NCBI RefSeq assembly: GCF_964059965.1 | Contig: NZ_OZ060923.1 | Span: 744,001-808,000 of the forward strand | Direction: 5' to 3' | Length of the DNA stretch: 64,000 bases | Origin: Fukatsuia anoeciicola | GTDB lineage: Bacteria; Pseudomonadota; Gammaproteobacteria; Enterobacterales; Enterobacteriaceae | Shown: positions 47,669 through 57,625 of the stretch, in pieces | Layout: the number at the start of each line of letters is the position of its first letter | Position numbering within the stretch: the first letter of the stretch is position 1 | Program-made: the position numbers and the translations under genes | Notes under the pieces: model-generated | Databases searched by the model: none | Told to the model about the DNA's origin: nothing | What the model saw: only the letters and a program-made list of their open reading frames with translations

Positions 47669-47974
47669 TTTTTTACTAAAGAAAAGAAATATGTTATCTT
47701 ATTTTAATTAAAGACAAATTTCGTATAATATATCTAAATAATTATTATATTTATCTAGATTTAATATTAACCTTTTATTCATTATTTCTAAAATTTTTTC
47801 TGGTTAAAGTATATTTTTTATTAACTAACTCATCTAAATTAATAATCTAGCAACGTTCACTGTAAAAGATCGATAAGAACCCCTTACTTTATGTTAGCTA
47901 ACTATTTTATCATAAGTTAAATAAGTAATAAGTAATAAGTAATAAGTAATAAGTAATAAGTAATAAGTAACTAA
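47669..47974. other. Convergent spacer after truB, with a tandem repeat
   Basis: About 300 bases between truB and the zapD remnant. rpsO would be expected after truB; a few residues could be forced to fit S15 but not convincingly. The 7-base tandem repeat at 47920-47968 dominates its end. Confidence 0.35.
47920..47968 (+). repeat. AATAAGT tandem repeat, 7 copies of 7 bp
   Basis: Seven perfect AATAAGT units in direct tandem, about 250 bases after truB, in decayed sequence near the zapD remnant. It is probably replication slippage. Confidence 0.95.
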
Positions 47975-48175
47975 TACTATAGTCTTATTAAATTTAAAAA
48001 TAAAAAATAAATTTTTTAGATTATTACATACTAAAATACGGAAAAAATTAATGTATTAATAATACTATTTAAATTTTTTAATTTATTAGTTTTTGCAATA
48101 AAAATTAAATATAAAACTATATTTATATTCTTTATTTAATTAATATTCAATGTATCTAACTAAGATAGTAGTAAT
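47975..48175 (-). pseudogene. zapD: zapD (yacF) remnant downstream of coaE
   Basis: zapD, encoding an FtsZ-associated division protein, follows coaE in enterics. On the minus strand, directly after the coaE stop, the reading I-E-Y-*-L-N-K-E-Y-K fits ZapD F-E-H-P-L-N-E-K-M-R. Further on (near 48030), N-F-F-R then S-M-*-* fits H-F-F-R...S-E-L-L. Stops replace Pro and Leu codons. Only the N-terminal third is recognisable and the rest is deleted or covered by the tandem repeat. Confidence 0.5.
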
Positions 48176-48177
48176 TA

Positions 48178-48795
48178 TTAATTAGTTTTTTGTTGGAATA
48201 TTATTGCTAACTTTAAATATAATTTATGTAAAAAAGTAATACTTTCATTAATAGTTGTAAGTTCACCATTATTAATAATAACATCATTAGAATAAATTAG
48301 ACGCTGTTCACGAGAAGCTTGTGAAGCCAAAATTTGTTCTGCTTGTTCGTAAGTTATACCATCTCTTGCTATTACTCTAGTTAATTGTATTTCTGGAATA
48401 ACATCAATTAATAATATTCGATTAGCTTTGTTATGTAAGCTGTTTTCAAATAATAAAGGAACAATCCAAAGCACGTATGATTTTTTAACTAAGGAAATTC
48501 TTAATTTTGTTTCTCGTCTAATAAGGGGGTGCAACAACGAATTTAACCATGTTCTTTCTCGTTGCTTGCTAAATATTTTTTGTCGTAATTTCTTTCGGTT
48601 TAGGGAACCATTAGAGAGTAGTATACTATGACCATAATGAGCAATAATTTTATTTAATATACTAGCATCAGACTGAATTACTTGACGTGCAATAATATCA
48701 GCATCTACTAAAGGAACACCTAGCCCAGCAAAAATATTAGCGATAGTACTCTTTCCGCTGCAAATTCCACCAGTAAGAGCGACAATATAAGTCAT
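48178..48795 (-). CDS. coaE: Dephospho-CoA kinase CoaE
   Basis: CoaE carries out the last step of coenzyme A synthesis, phosphorylating the 3'-OH of dephospho-CoA. The P-loop G-G-I-C-S-G-K-S-T (residues 9-17) has Cys where E. coli has Gly at the third position, and V-D-A-D-I-I-A-R and V-P-L-L-F-E-N are family motifs. The 205 residues equal the usual length. The tail is Asn/Lys-rich but the frame is sound. Its usual partner zapD lies decayed just downstream. Confidence 0.96.
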   Translation of the reverse strand: MTYIVALTGGICSGKSTIANIFAGLGVPLVDADIIARQVIQSDASILNKIIAHYGHSILLSNGSLNRKKLRQKIFSKQRERTWLNSLLHPLIRRETKLRISLVKKSYVLWIVPLLFENSLHNKANRILLIDVIPEIQLTRVIARDGITYEQAEQILASQASREQRLIYSNDVIINNGELTTINESITFLHKLYLKLAIIFQQKTN

Positions 48796-50621
48796 TTTGC
48801 TACCTATAAATTATACCCTACGATATCAAATCGTGAATGTTTCTTATCTTATTATTATTTATAGTAAAAGTAACATTACTTTGTTTTAATTTATTAATTT
48901 ATAGAATTTACTTTACTAATTACTTAATAATTTTAGTTTTTAATATAGAAAGTTACTTTCTAATATTATATTTCTTTTATACATTACTGTTAGAAGAATT
49001 AATCTACATATAAGTGATATTATTTAATACTGTAATCTTATTATAATATATTCAACTAATAAGTTTTATTTAGTTATTTTAACTTTAAAATTCAAGAAAC
49101 TACCTATCTTTTATTTTCTTAGTAGCCGTTTAATACAAAAAATATTTTTTCTCTTTAGTTAGATATTTATAACTAGATTAGTTAAAGTTAATAATTATTT
49201 TACTATTAAATAGTAGTTTTATATAAATTAAATTCTATAATTTAAGTATGAAACAAATAAAATTTAAGAATATAAATTAAATTATCAAAATAACTAAATT
49301 ATATTTTACTTGTTGGGGATTTTTACTTGGGATAATTAGTTTTAAAATATTATCAATAGTTCTAATTAAATTACTAGCTTATATGAAATTATTATTACCT
49401 TATTATTGTTAACAACAATAATATATTATAAAGGTATTAGTATATTTTATACTATAAAATAATTAAAAGGTTGTGTATTACTAGTAGTAATAACTTTAAA
49501 TATTACATTAGTAGCGTATTTTAATTTTTATTACTTATCCCTAGAATTCCACCTATAAAATGCTAATTAATATTTAGCCTTAGCTTTTAAGGCGTGTAAT
49601 TACTTATTAAAAATAATAAATAACTATTAATGTTACAGCATAATATAATATTAAGTTTCATAGTACTTGATACTATACGAAAATTTGTCATGCTAAAATT
49701 AGCAACTTGAAGTAAATAACAATATTAATAACAGTATTAATATTGTTATAAGAGATAATTTTTAGAAAAGAATATTAGTATTTATTACATTTTAATAACT
49801 AAATTATTCTATTATTAACCAATAATTTTATAGCATATACTTATAGCATATATTATACAAATTACTTATAAAAATAAGTAATTTACTATTACTATTGATT
49901 AGTATTTATTAATAAATTTAATTACGTTATATAGCACCTCTTATAGTATATATTCTGTTTATCTCATAGTTTTGGTTAATAAAAAATAATTAGGATATTT
50001 AAGTGGATATTTAAAGGTTATTAATATATAGTTTTTCTAAACATGGACTAGAAATTGAAAATCTCTCCCCTTTCTTTTATTATATTTATTTATTCAATAT
50101 CCTTATCATCTTTTTAAAGATACTAAGTTAATATTAATTAAAATATAAAAAATTTCTTTTATAATAAATTTATTACTCTTTATTTTATAAAGTCTCTTTT
50201 AAAGTAATTTATACTAACATCTTTATATTGATACTAGTTTCTTAAAAAACTTATTAAGCAACACATCAACAATGTTAGCATATTGCATGACTTATTAATA
50301 ATATAATACATAGGGTTATACCTTTATCTATAATACTTTTAACTCGATAAATAATTTTGGGATATTAAAATATTTTTATAATAGAAGTTATATAAATTAA
50401 TTACAAAAAATAAAAATTAAGTTACCCTAATATTATATAAAAATAAATTATTTATATCTATACTACATAATAAGCAATGAAGTACTTAAAGAAATACTAC
50501 TAACTAAACTAAATAATAATAAAAATTATTAAATTATTTTTATAATATTAATTGAAGTTTATGTGATAATACACAGGATTAATAATAATATTTATTAGTT
50601 AAATATATCATTTATTTTAAA
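48796..50621. other. 1.8-kb degenerate spacer between coaE and purK, unidentified
   Basis: No gene or alignable pseudogene was found. A slightly less A/T-rich patch at 49306-49405 reads, on the plus strand, C-W-G-F-L-L-G-I-I-S-F-K-I-L and then A-Y-M-K-L-L-L-P-Y without stops for ~32 codons, as from a membrane protein. A second open-like stretch near 49465-49555 (G-C-V-L-L-V-V-I-T-L-N-I-T-L) is also hydrophobic. A HofC/PilC-like origin was considered, but strand and order do not agree. Confidence 0.3.
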
Positions 50622-51704
50622 TCATGATCCTAGTATAGATGATAATTTTTGTATTGCCCAATTTATACTATGTTGATATTCGTTTGGTAATAATGGAGCT
50701 AACTTTATTAGTGCACTAGAAAGTCGTTTGGTATTAAGGTCTGTCATATTCAAGTGACCTAATTTACGGCCTACCCTTGCTTCTTTTTCATACCAGTGTA
50801 AATGTATTAGTGGTAGTGATAACCATGCATAGTTAATAGGAGTGCCAATTAAATTAATCATAACTGATGGACTATTAACTACTGGTTTTGGTAATGGTAA
50901 ATTAAGAATTGCTCGCAAATGTAATTCAAATTGACTGATAGATGCTCCGTTCTGTGTCCAATGACCACTATTATGAACACGAGGGGCTAATTCATTAACT
51001 AATAAGTTATTACCATCAATAAAACATTCCATTGTCATTACACCAATATAATTTAATTTTTTCATAATCATTGATAACATAGTTTCTGCTTTTTGCTGCA
51101 ACTTCTTACTTAGTTGAGGAATAGTAACGCTAATGCGTAAAATACCTTCTTTATGTAAATTACTAGTTAATGGATAGAATACTAACCTCTCTTTATTGCT
51201 ACGAGCACCAATTAATGATACCTCAGCAGAAAAATTTATCCCTTGTTCAATAATAGATTTGCCATAAATATCTAGCGGCAGATGGTATTGTTCACCTTGG
51301 TTTAAACGCCACTGACCATGACCGTCGTAACCACCAGTTCGACGTTTAACAATGACAAATTGGTTAAATATAGTAAATATCTTTTTATACTGTTCAGTAT
51401 TTTCTAAAAATAACCAAGGTGCTGTTGGCAATCCAAGATTATCTAGTAATTCTTTTTGTTTCATGCGATCAGCTAAACATGAAAAGATATCACGATTAAT
51501 AAATGTTTCTTGCTTAGCTAGTTTTCTAGTTAAAATTGTTTCTGGCCAACATTCAATTTCAGTAGTAATAATGCTTTCCTGGTAAGGTATTGTTTCTAGT
51601 TTAGCATCTAAACCAATAGGATAGACTTTAATTCCTAAAGATTCACCAGCCTGACGTAGCATACGTCCTAATTGACCATTACCAAGAACGCAAACTGGTT
51701 TCAT
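50622..51704 (-). CDS. purK: 5-(carboxyamino)imidazole ribonucleotide synthase PurK
   Basis: PurK is the ATP-grasp enzyme that makes N5-CAIR from AIR, bicarbonate and ATP in purine synthesis. The N terminus V-C-V-L-G-N-G-Q-L-G-R-M-L is the family start. V-K-R-R-T-G-G-Y-D-G-H-G-Q and the C-terminal N-E-L-A-P-R-V-H-N-S-G-H-W-T with E-L-H-L-R mark the ATP-grasp core. It is 360 aa (E. coli 355) and overlaps purE by four bases (ATGA). Confidence 0.97.
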   Translation of the reverse strand: MKPVCVLGNGQLGRMLRQAGESLGIKVYPIGLDAKLETIPYQESIITTEIECWPETILTRKLAKQETFINRDIFSCLADRMKQKELLDNLGLPTAPWLFLENTEQYKKIFTIFNQFVIVKRRTGGYDGHGQWRLNQGEQYHLPLDIYGKSIIEQGINFSAEVSLIGARSNKERLVFYPLTSNLHKEGILRISVTIPQLSKKLQQKAETMLSMIMKKLNYIGVMTMECFIDGNNLLVNELAPRVHNSGHWTQNGASISQFELHLRAILNLPLPKPVVNSPSVMINLIGTPINYAWLSLPLIHLHWYEKEARVGRKLGHLNMTDLNTKRLSSALIKLAPLLPNEYQHSINWAIQKLSSILGS

Positions 51705-52225
51705 ATATTTTCCCTTAAATTCGCATTATTAAGTACTGCTTTAGTTTGTTTATTACGCCATGAGATAAGGTGTTCTGTTATAGATTTATCATGTAATGCT
51801 AAAATTTGTGCCGCTAATAATGCAGCGTTAGCTGCTCCTGTTTTACCAATAGCGAGAGTTCCTACAGGAATACCTCGAGGCATCTGCACAATTGAATAAA
51901 GACTATCTATACCGTTTAAGATTGTGCTTGGTAATGGAACACCCAATATTGGCACAAGTGTTTTTGCTGCTAACATACCTGGAAGATGAGCTGCACCACC
52001 AGCTCCAGCTATAATTACATGCAAACCTACTTCTTTAGCTTTTTCAGCAAAACTAAATAATCTATCTGGTGTACGATGGGCAGAAATAATTTCAATATAA
52101 AATGGAATCTTTAGCTCAGTAAGTAAACTAGCGGAATATTGCATTGTAGACCAGTCATTTTTTGAACCCATAATAATGGCAACTTTAGCCTCAACTGGAT
52201 AAGCTGAGTTAAGATTAGCTAGCAT
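51701..52225 (-). CDS. purE: N5-CAIR mutase PurE
   Basis: PurE converts N5-CAIR to CAIR. It is a class I PurE: M-G-S-K-N-D-W binds the phosphate, S-A-H-R-T-P-D contains the catalytic His (about residue 50), and G-A-G-G-A-A-H-L-P-G-M and S-I-V-Q-M-P-R-G-I-P-V-G follow. It has 174 residues with a slightly longer N terminus than E. coli (169). The lpxH-purE-purK order is enteric. Whether the rest of purine synthesis remains cannot be told from this window. Confidence 0.97.
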   Translation of the reverse strand: MLANLNSAYPVEAKVAIIMGSKNDWSTMQYSASLLTELKIPFYIEIISAHRTPDRLFSFAEKAKEVGLHVIIAGAGGAAHLPGMLAAKTLVPILGVPLPSTILNGIDSLYSIVQMPRGIPVGTLAIGKTGAANAALLAAQILALHDKSITEHLISWRNKQTKAVLNNANLRENI

Positions 52226-52449
52226 AAATATAAGGCTCCTATTATTTTTAGAATTTATAAATATACTAGTATTGACTAGAACTAATATATTAAGGATATG
52301 TATAAAATTTTTATGTTTATTAATTTTTTATTAAAACTATGCTTGAATATTTAATTACTTCCTAATATTTTATATATAAAGTAAACTTCAATTTTTACCT
52401 ATTTACTTTTTAATATAGTAAAAAAATTTAAAGTAAACTCTTGATTTTA

Positions 52450-53202
52450 TTATAGAGGAAATGGAATTAATTCAACAGTTTCTGCCGTAACTTTAATCAT
52501 TGAACCTTGCTCATGCCATGAGCCTAATACCGCTCGATGAGCTACTATCTTTGGTAAGATAGTTGTAGATAAATCATTTTTTGGCAACTCAATGGAGTGA
52601 ATTGCTGGACGATGGGTATGCCCGTGAATCATCCAATTAACATGATTACGTTGTAATATATCAATAACGGTTTGTTGATTTACGTCCATAATAATTTCTG
52701 ATTTGTCTGTATTACTTTGTTTGCTATGTTGGCATAATTTTGTAGCAATACTTAAACGTATACTTAAAGGTAACCATAGAAATAACTTCTGAATCAATAA
52801 ATTATGCATTTTACGACGAAAACGTTGATAGTTAATATCATCAGTACAAAGTGCATCCCCATGTAAAAGTAGAATTTTGCGACCATATAGAGTAATGACC
52901 TTTTCTTGTGCTAACAAAATCATTCCACTTTCTTTAGCAAAATTTTTTCCAAGTAAAAAATCACGATTCCCATGAATAAAATAACAAGGAATACCTTGTT
53001 GTTGTAAAGATCCGAGCGCACTAGCAACTTGTCGGTAAAGAGGATTAGGATCATCATCACCAATCCAAGCTTCAAAAAAATCACCTAAAATATATAGGCT
53101 ATCAGCATAAATAGCCTCAGACTGTAAAAAACGCATAAAACCAGCAGTAATCGCCGGTTGTTGAATACTAAGGTGTAAATCTGCAATAAAAAGTGTTTTC
53201 AT
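52450..53202 (-). CDS. lpxH: UDP-2,3-diacylglucosamine diphosphatase LpxH
   Basis: LpxH hydrolyses UDP-diacylglucosamine to lipid X in lipid A synthesis. It is a calcineurin-like metallophosphatase with the full metal set: A-D-L-H-L (Asp8, His10), G-D-F-F-E-A-W, H-G-N-R-D-F, L-H-G-D and H-G-H-T-H. It has 250 aa (E. coli 240), extended slightly by an L-P-K-N-D-L-like insertion near the C terminus. A decayed ppiB lies just upstream, in the enteric ppiB-lpxH-purEK order. Confidence 0.97.
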   Translation of the reverse strand: MKTLFIADLHLSIQQPAITAGFMRFLQSEAIYADSLYILGDFFEAWIGDDDPNPLYRQVASALGSLQQQGIPCYFIHGNRDFLLGKNFAKESGMILLAQEKVITLYGRKILLLHGDALCTDDINYQRFRRKMHNLLIQKLFLWLPLSIRLSIATKLCQHSKQSNTDKSEIIMDVNQQTVIDILQRNHVNWMIHGHTHRPAIHSIELPKNDLSTTILPKIVAHRAVLGSWHEQGSMIKVTAETVELIPFPL

Positions 53203-53239
53203 CCTCGTAACAGTAATATGCTAAGCTATTATATTATTA

Positions 53240-53715
53240 ATAATAATGTTTTTTCGGATATATTTTAAATTATATTCTATAATTAATTTTTCACACTCTT
53301 AATCTTATTCACTATATTCAGACTTTTAACTACTTTTACAAAATATAGTAGCCCTACTATCAGTATATTCTAAATAGTAATTTATAAATTTTTTATCAGC
53401 GTTGCTAATAAAAAATTATTTACTACCTAAATATTGATTATTATGGTAAAAACTACATGATCACTTATTTATTAAATAATAATATGTTATTACGTATTAT
53501 AGTTATTAATAGAAGTAATGATATTATATAATTACTAATATAGTAATTTACTTTAAGAATATTACTACTTTAGCTTAGTTATTTATAATGATTATATTCA
53601 CATCCTTTCATATCTTAAATAAAAATATTTTTTAATTTTTTTCTTAAAATCCATTTAAAATATTTTTTTGTAAAATATGTAAATATATGAAAACAATATA
53701 GATCTAATAATTTAT
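53240..53715 (-). pseudogene. ppiB: Eroded ppiB (cytoplasmic cyclophilin)
   Basis: On the minus strand upstream of lpxH, K-V-V-K-S-L-N-I-V-N-K-I-K-S-V (near 53310) matches PpiB E-V-V-D-G-M-D-V-V-D-K-I-K-G-V. A-D-K-K-F-I-N-Y (near 53395) matches V-D-N-D-F-L-N-F, and an M-K-G-C-E-Y-N patch (near 53610) fits R-E-G-F-Y-N-N. Frameshifts and stops intervene. The position matches E. coli ppiB-lpxH. PpiB is a peptidyl-prolyl isomerase, so its loss parallels that of trigger factor. Confidence 0.7.
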
Positions 53716-54130
53716 CTAAGCATGATAAATAGTGTTATTCTCAACTAATATTTTAATGATATTATCATAAATTTTTTCTAATTTTAATCATCTTTTCTTT
53801 TAATATTTAATTATTTAAGTTAAGTTTTAGTATTAAATTCTCTTTCTTATCCTTTATTTATAAAACTTACTAATAATATAAATAATTTTTTATATATTAC
53901 CATTTATATTTACAATTTACTTTAAGTTAAGTCAGCGTTTAAATAGGTATTAAACGTAAATTTTTAGCTTTTAATTTATTAATGTAAATATGTAAATATG
54001 CAAATATAAGTTAATTGTTAAAATTACATCAATACATAATCTATTTTAATATAATCTAAGTTATATTATATATTTTATATTATTTATTTTATATGATTAA
54101 TAGATTATTTTAAGCATTATATAATATTAG
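53716..54130. other. Spacer between ppiB remnant and mtr, nothing recognised
   Basis: About 410 bases of very A/T-rich sequence between two minus-strand units. cysS, the usual divergent neighbour of ppiB, is not recognisable. Confidence 0.4.
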
Positions 54131-55381
54131 CTATTTATAAATTGGCAATAGACTTAATGAAGTAGCAATATAAATAGTAACATTAGCTACACCAAAAATA
54201 ATAATAAAACTAATTATAATTTTACCACCTGGCACTTTATAACTTATTAACGGAAAACGATGGCGACTAACATAAACCATAAGTGCCGGAACAATTACTG
54301 CCCAGATAGTAGCTGCTAAACCAGCAAAACCAATTGCATATAAAAAGCCATTAGGAAATAATAAAGCACCTAACGTAGGTGGCACAAAAGTTAATAGTAT
54401 AATTTTAACTTTTCCCATCCCATAATTAGCAAGTTTAAAAAAATCAGCTATGTAATCAAACAAACCTAGTGATACTCCTAAAAATGAGCTTGCTAGTGCC
54501 ATATAGGAAAAAGTATTTAACAACTGTTTTGTAACTATGCTACTAGAAACAATATCTATTCTCTTAAGTAAACTACTAATATTACCTCCTTCAAGGATAA
54601 TTTGCTTAAAGGTTTCACGAGCTATATTACCTTGAATTACACACTGCCATAAAATATAAATTATTAAAGCAATTAGTGTACCGTAAAATAAGCTAAACAC
54701 TACTGCTTGACTATTTTTTCTATAGTATTTTACTAATCTAGGGATATTGCCATGATAACCAAAAGAGGTTAATAAGTAAGGTAAAGTAGCCAGTGCATAT
54801 GGTAAATAGCTAGCGCTATGATTACTTTGATTTAAAAGTATTCTAATTTTAATGTTAATGAACATATGACTAATTGATAAAATAAAACTAATTAACATCC
54901 CAATGATTAAAATTCTACTTAAATAGTTAACTGTACAAGTAGGTAATAAAATAATAAAAGCTATAATCAAGGCAAAAATAAAACTAACTTCTGTATAATT
55001 AATACTTACTAGTTTACTAAACATACTAGTAATAATTGAACCGCTCGTAGAGATATAAGCATACATTAAAATATATAGTACAAAAGTAATAGATAACCCA
55101 TTAATTAAGCTCCATGTATTACCTAATAGATCTTTTACCATAGTATGAAAACTAGTGCTTATTGGGTAGTTAAGATTTACTTCTAGAATCATTAAACCGG
55201 AGATAAACATACATACCCAAGTGTAAATTAGTAATAGTATAGAGCCGCTAAACCATATACCTGAGGTAATAATAGGAATAGAAAACATGCCAATGCCAAT
55301 AGTAGTACTAATGACAATTATTACACCGCTAAAAACAGATGGCTGTAATGAAGACGATGGTAACATTATTAACATATGCAA
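54131..55381 (-). CDS. mtr: Tryptophan-specific permease Mtr
   Basis: This is a proton-coupled aromatic amino acid transporter of the HAAAP family, with ~11 membrane helices. It aligns throughout with E. coli Mtr: I-S-T-T-I-G-I-G-M-F-S-I-P (first helix), S-G-L-M-I-L-E-V-N-L-N-Y, F-V-L-Y-I-L-M-Y-A-Y-I-S, S-F-G-Y-H-G-N-I-P and A-S-S-F-L-G-V-S-L-G-L-F-D-Y. The length is 416 aa (E. coli 414). Mtr is favoured over TyrP by the E-V-N-L-N-Y and F-P-N-G-F-L-Y-A-I-G blocks, though substrate is inferred. With aroA decayed in this window, import of tryptophan makes physiological sense. Confidence 0.88.
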   Translation of the reverse strand: MHMLIMLPSSSLQPSVFSGVIIVISTTIGIGMFSIPIITSGIWFSGSILLLIYTWVCMFISGLMILEVNLNYPISTSFHTMVKDLLGNTWSLINGLSITFVLYILMYAYISTSGSIITSMFSKLVSINYTEVSFIFALIIAFIILLPTCTVNYLSRILIIGMLISFILSISHMFINIKIRILLNQSNHSASYLPYALATLPYLLTSFGYHGNIPRLVKYYRKNSQAVVFSLFYGTLIALIIYILWQCVIQGNIARETFKQIILEGGNISSLLKRIDIVSSSIVTKQLLNTFSYMALASSFLGVSLGLFDYIADFFKLANYGMGKVKIILLTFVPPTLGALLFPNGFLYAIGFAGLAATIWAVIVPALMVYVSRHRFPLISYKVPGGKIIISFIIIFGVANVTIYIATSLSLLPIYK

Positions 55382-55917
55382 TTCCTAAACGCTATTTTAT
55401 AATGATTTTATTTTAGATCAACTTTAGTAAAAATTAAACTTTTATACTATCTATATATTCTATAAATAATAGTTCTATATAATCTAATATTTTCTTAGAA
55501 ACTCAAGGTTTGTAAATAATAGATATTTTAAGTACGACTTAAATTTTTAAGTACTTTCTTTATTTAGATTTATTTACTTTATTAAATATTTTTATTATTT
55601 TTAATATATATTTATTTGTACTAATTAAAGTAATAGGTTTTTCTTTTTTAACATATTTATTATTTTATATTATACATAACTCTTTATTTAAGAGGTTGTT
55701 AACAATACTATAATAATCAGTATTAATTTTTAAAGAAGTCTATCCTCTCTAAAATACAACTATAAAGAAAGAAAATTAGTGATTTTATTTAAACATTAAT
55801 AAATTATCAAAAATAGGTGAAAAGTTGTATCATAAGATAAATTTTATATTAGTAAATATGATGGATCTAAATAAATTTTTAATTAATATATTAAATTTTT
55901 AATTATAGGATAAAAAA
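55382..55917. other. Divergent spacer between mtr and the epimerase gene
   Basis: About 540 bases. Both flanking genes read outward, so their promoters must lie here, but no clear -35/-10 pair or remnant stands out in the A/T-rich background. Confidence 0.35.
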
Positions 55918-56874
55918 TTGAAAAAAATAGCAATTTTAGGTGGTTCTGGTTTTATTGGTTCTCACTTAAGTCAATATCTAAATAAAATGAATATTGATTT
56001 TATTATTCTTGATAAAATTCAAAGCATTCAATTTCCTAAAAAATGGCAATTTGCTGATGTTACCCGACCATTAGAATTGCATAAAACATTATCAGCAGTT
56101 GATGTTATTATTAATTTAGCTGCAGAACACCAAGATAATATTGAACCAAAAAGTTTGTATTATGATGTTAATGTTCAAGGTGCTAAAAATATTTGTGCAG
56201 TAGCTGAATATTTAAATATTAAGTATATTATTTTTACTTCTTCTGTTGCTATTTATGGTTTTATAGAACATGAAACTGCTGAGGATGGTGCTTATCAACC
56301 ATTTAATAATTATGGTAAATCAAAATTAGCGGCTGAGCAGGTTTATGATAAGTGGGTCGCAAAAAATGCAAACAGAACATTAGTTATAATACGTCCTACT
56401 GTTGTTTTTGGAAAAAATAATCGTGGTAATGTTTATAATTTATTTAAGCAGATTGTTTTTGGTAAATTTTTTATGATAGGAACAGGTAATAATAAAAAAT
56501 CAATGGCATATATTGATAATATTACTGCGTTTTTGCATTATGTAACTATGTTACCTATTAATCGATATGTATTTAATTATGTCGATAAACCTGATTTTAC
56601 TATGAATGAATTAACTCAAATCATTTATTATACATTAAATAAAAAAAGAAATAATTTTCACATACCTTATATTATTGGGTTGTTTATAGGTTATTGCTTT
56701 GATTTATTAACTAAGATAACAGGAAAGAAATATCCTATTAGTTATATTCGAATTAAAAAATTTTGCGCATGTACACAATTTAAATCTAATAATATTAAAC
56801 AGTATAATTTTAAAGCACCAGTATCATTAAAAGAGGGAATTATTAAAACTATACATAGTGAATTTATAAAATAA
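55918..56874 (+). CDS. NAD-dependent nucleotide-sugar epimerase/dehydratase
   Basis: This is an extended short-chain dehydrogenase of the nucleotide-sugar epimerase type. The Rossmann motif G-G-S-G-F-I-G is at residues 8-14, I-N-L-A-A-E-H-Q at about 65-72, T-S-S-V-A-I-Y-G at 107-114, and the catalytic pair Y-G-K-S-K has Tyr132 and Lys136. V-I-I-R-P-T-V-V-F-G follows the active site. The start is a TTG, with GGAT seven bases upstream. At 318 aa it is distinct from the GalE encoded 3 kb away. Its substrate cannot be told from sequence; being near manB, galE and wzz it probably serves surface polysaccharide synthesis. Confidence 0.85.
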   Translation: MKKIAILGGSGFIGSHLSQYLNKMNIDFIILDKIQSIQFPKKWQFADVTRPLELHKTLSAVDVIINLAAEHQDNIEPKSLYYDVNVQGAKNICAVAEYLNIKYIIFTSSVAIYGFIEHETAEDGAYQPFNNYGKSKLAAEQVYDKWVAKNANRTLVIIRPTVVFGKNNRGNVYNLFKQIVFGKFFMIGTGNNKKSMAYIDNITAFLHYVTMLPINRYVFNYVDKPDFTMNELTQIIYYTLNKKRNNFHIPYIIGLFIGYCFDLLTKITGKKYPISYIRIKKFCACTQFKSNNIKQYNFKAPVSLKEGIIKTIHSEFIK

Positions 56875-57622
56875 ATATAAGTTTTTATAGACTGTAATAC
56901 TATTAATAGTAATTTAACTTTATAAAAATAAACTCTAATAAAAAAAACTATGATATATACAAAATAGTAATTAATTTTGGTATAGAAAGCATAAATTTAA
57001 TCTAATAGTTAAATAAATTGCTTAATAAGTAATAAGTATAATACTAAATAGATATGATAGCATTATATATTTTTACTTATTTCCTAGGTTTAAAATTCTA
57101 TTAAATATAAATTAGATTAAGTCAAAGTACTTTGCAAAAATTAATATGTAATATCATTTTTCTATTTTTCTTATAACTTAATTTAAATATAATTATTATA
57201 AATAAAAATTAAATGCGTATACATATAACGTATTATGCTAAACTATATAATAAAATAGAATTTAACTATAATATAGTACGCACAATAGGATATACAATAA
57301 GATATACAATAAGATATACAATAAGAATTTATATTAGAGTATAAATAAGCTAAATTTATAGATTACTAAATAATTTTTATTAAATAGCATAATTGTTTTC
57401 AATATATTTTTAATAAACTACTTGATCAAAATAGTAATTATAAAAATTTTAAGCAAGTCATTAGACTATATATCCTTCATATTTAAATTACTATAACTTT
57501 AGTTATACGTACTAATCTAGGTTATGTGTTCTAATATATTTGAGAACTAGATTAATTACTACTTTACTATAACTCTAGATTTATTAGATATATACTGTCC
57601 TATTTACAATTTTAAAAATAAT
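56875..57622. other. Spacer between the epimerase gene and manB
   Basis: About 750 bases with no gene. manC, often beside manB, was looked for and not recognised. It holds a 12-base tandem repeat at 57289-57324. Confidence 0.4.
57289..57324 (+). repeat. GATATACAATAA tandem repeat, 3 copies of 12 bp
   Basis: Three perfect 12-base units in tandem within the spacer upstream of manB. The origin is probably slippage. Confidence 0.95.
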
Positions 57623-57625
57623 ATG

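Noticed and set aside
47920..47968. CRISPR-like or regulatory direct repeats
   Set aside because: The 7-base units are directly abutting with no spacers, and no cas genes are present. The 12-base repeats at 57289 and the TTAG run at 37166 were rejected for the same reason.
49306..49405. hofC/pilC pseudogene upstream of coaE
   Set aside because: Short hydrophobic similarity exists, but it is on the opposite strand to coaE and does not continue; low-complexity Leu/Ile matches are expected by chance.
55918..56874. Assigning a specific sugar substrate to the epimerase
   Set aside because: Only generic extended-SDR motifs are visible; substrate specificity cannot be read from them.
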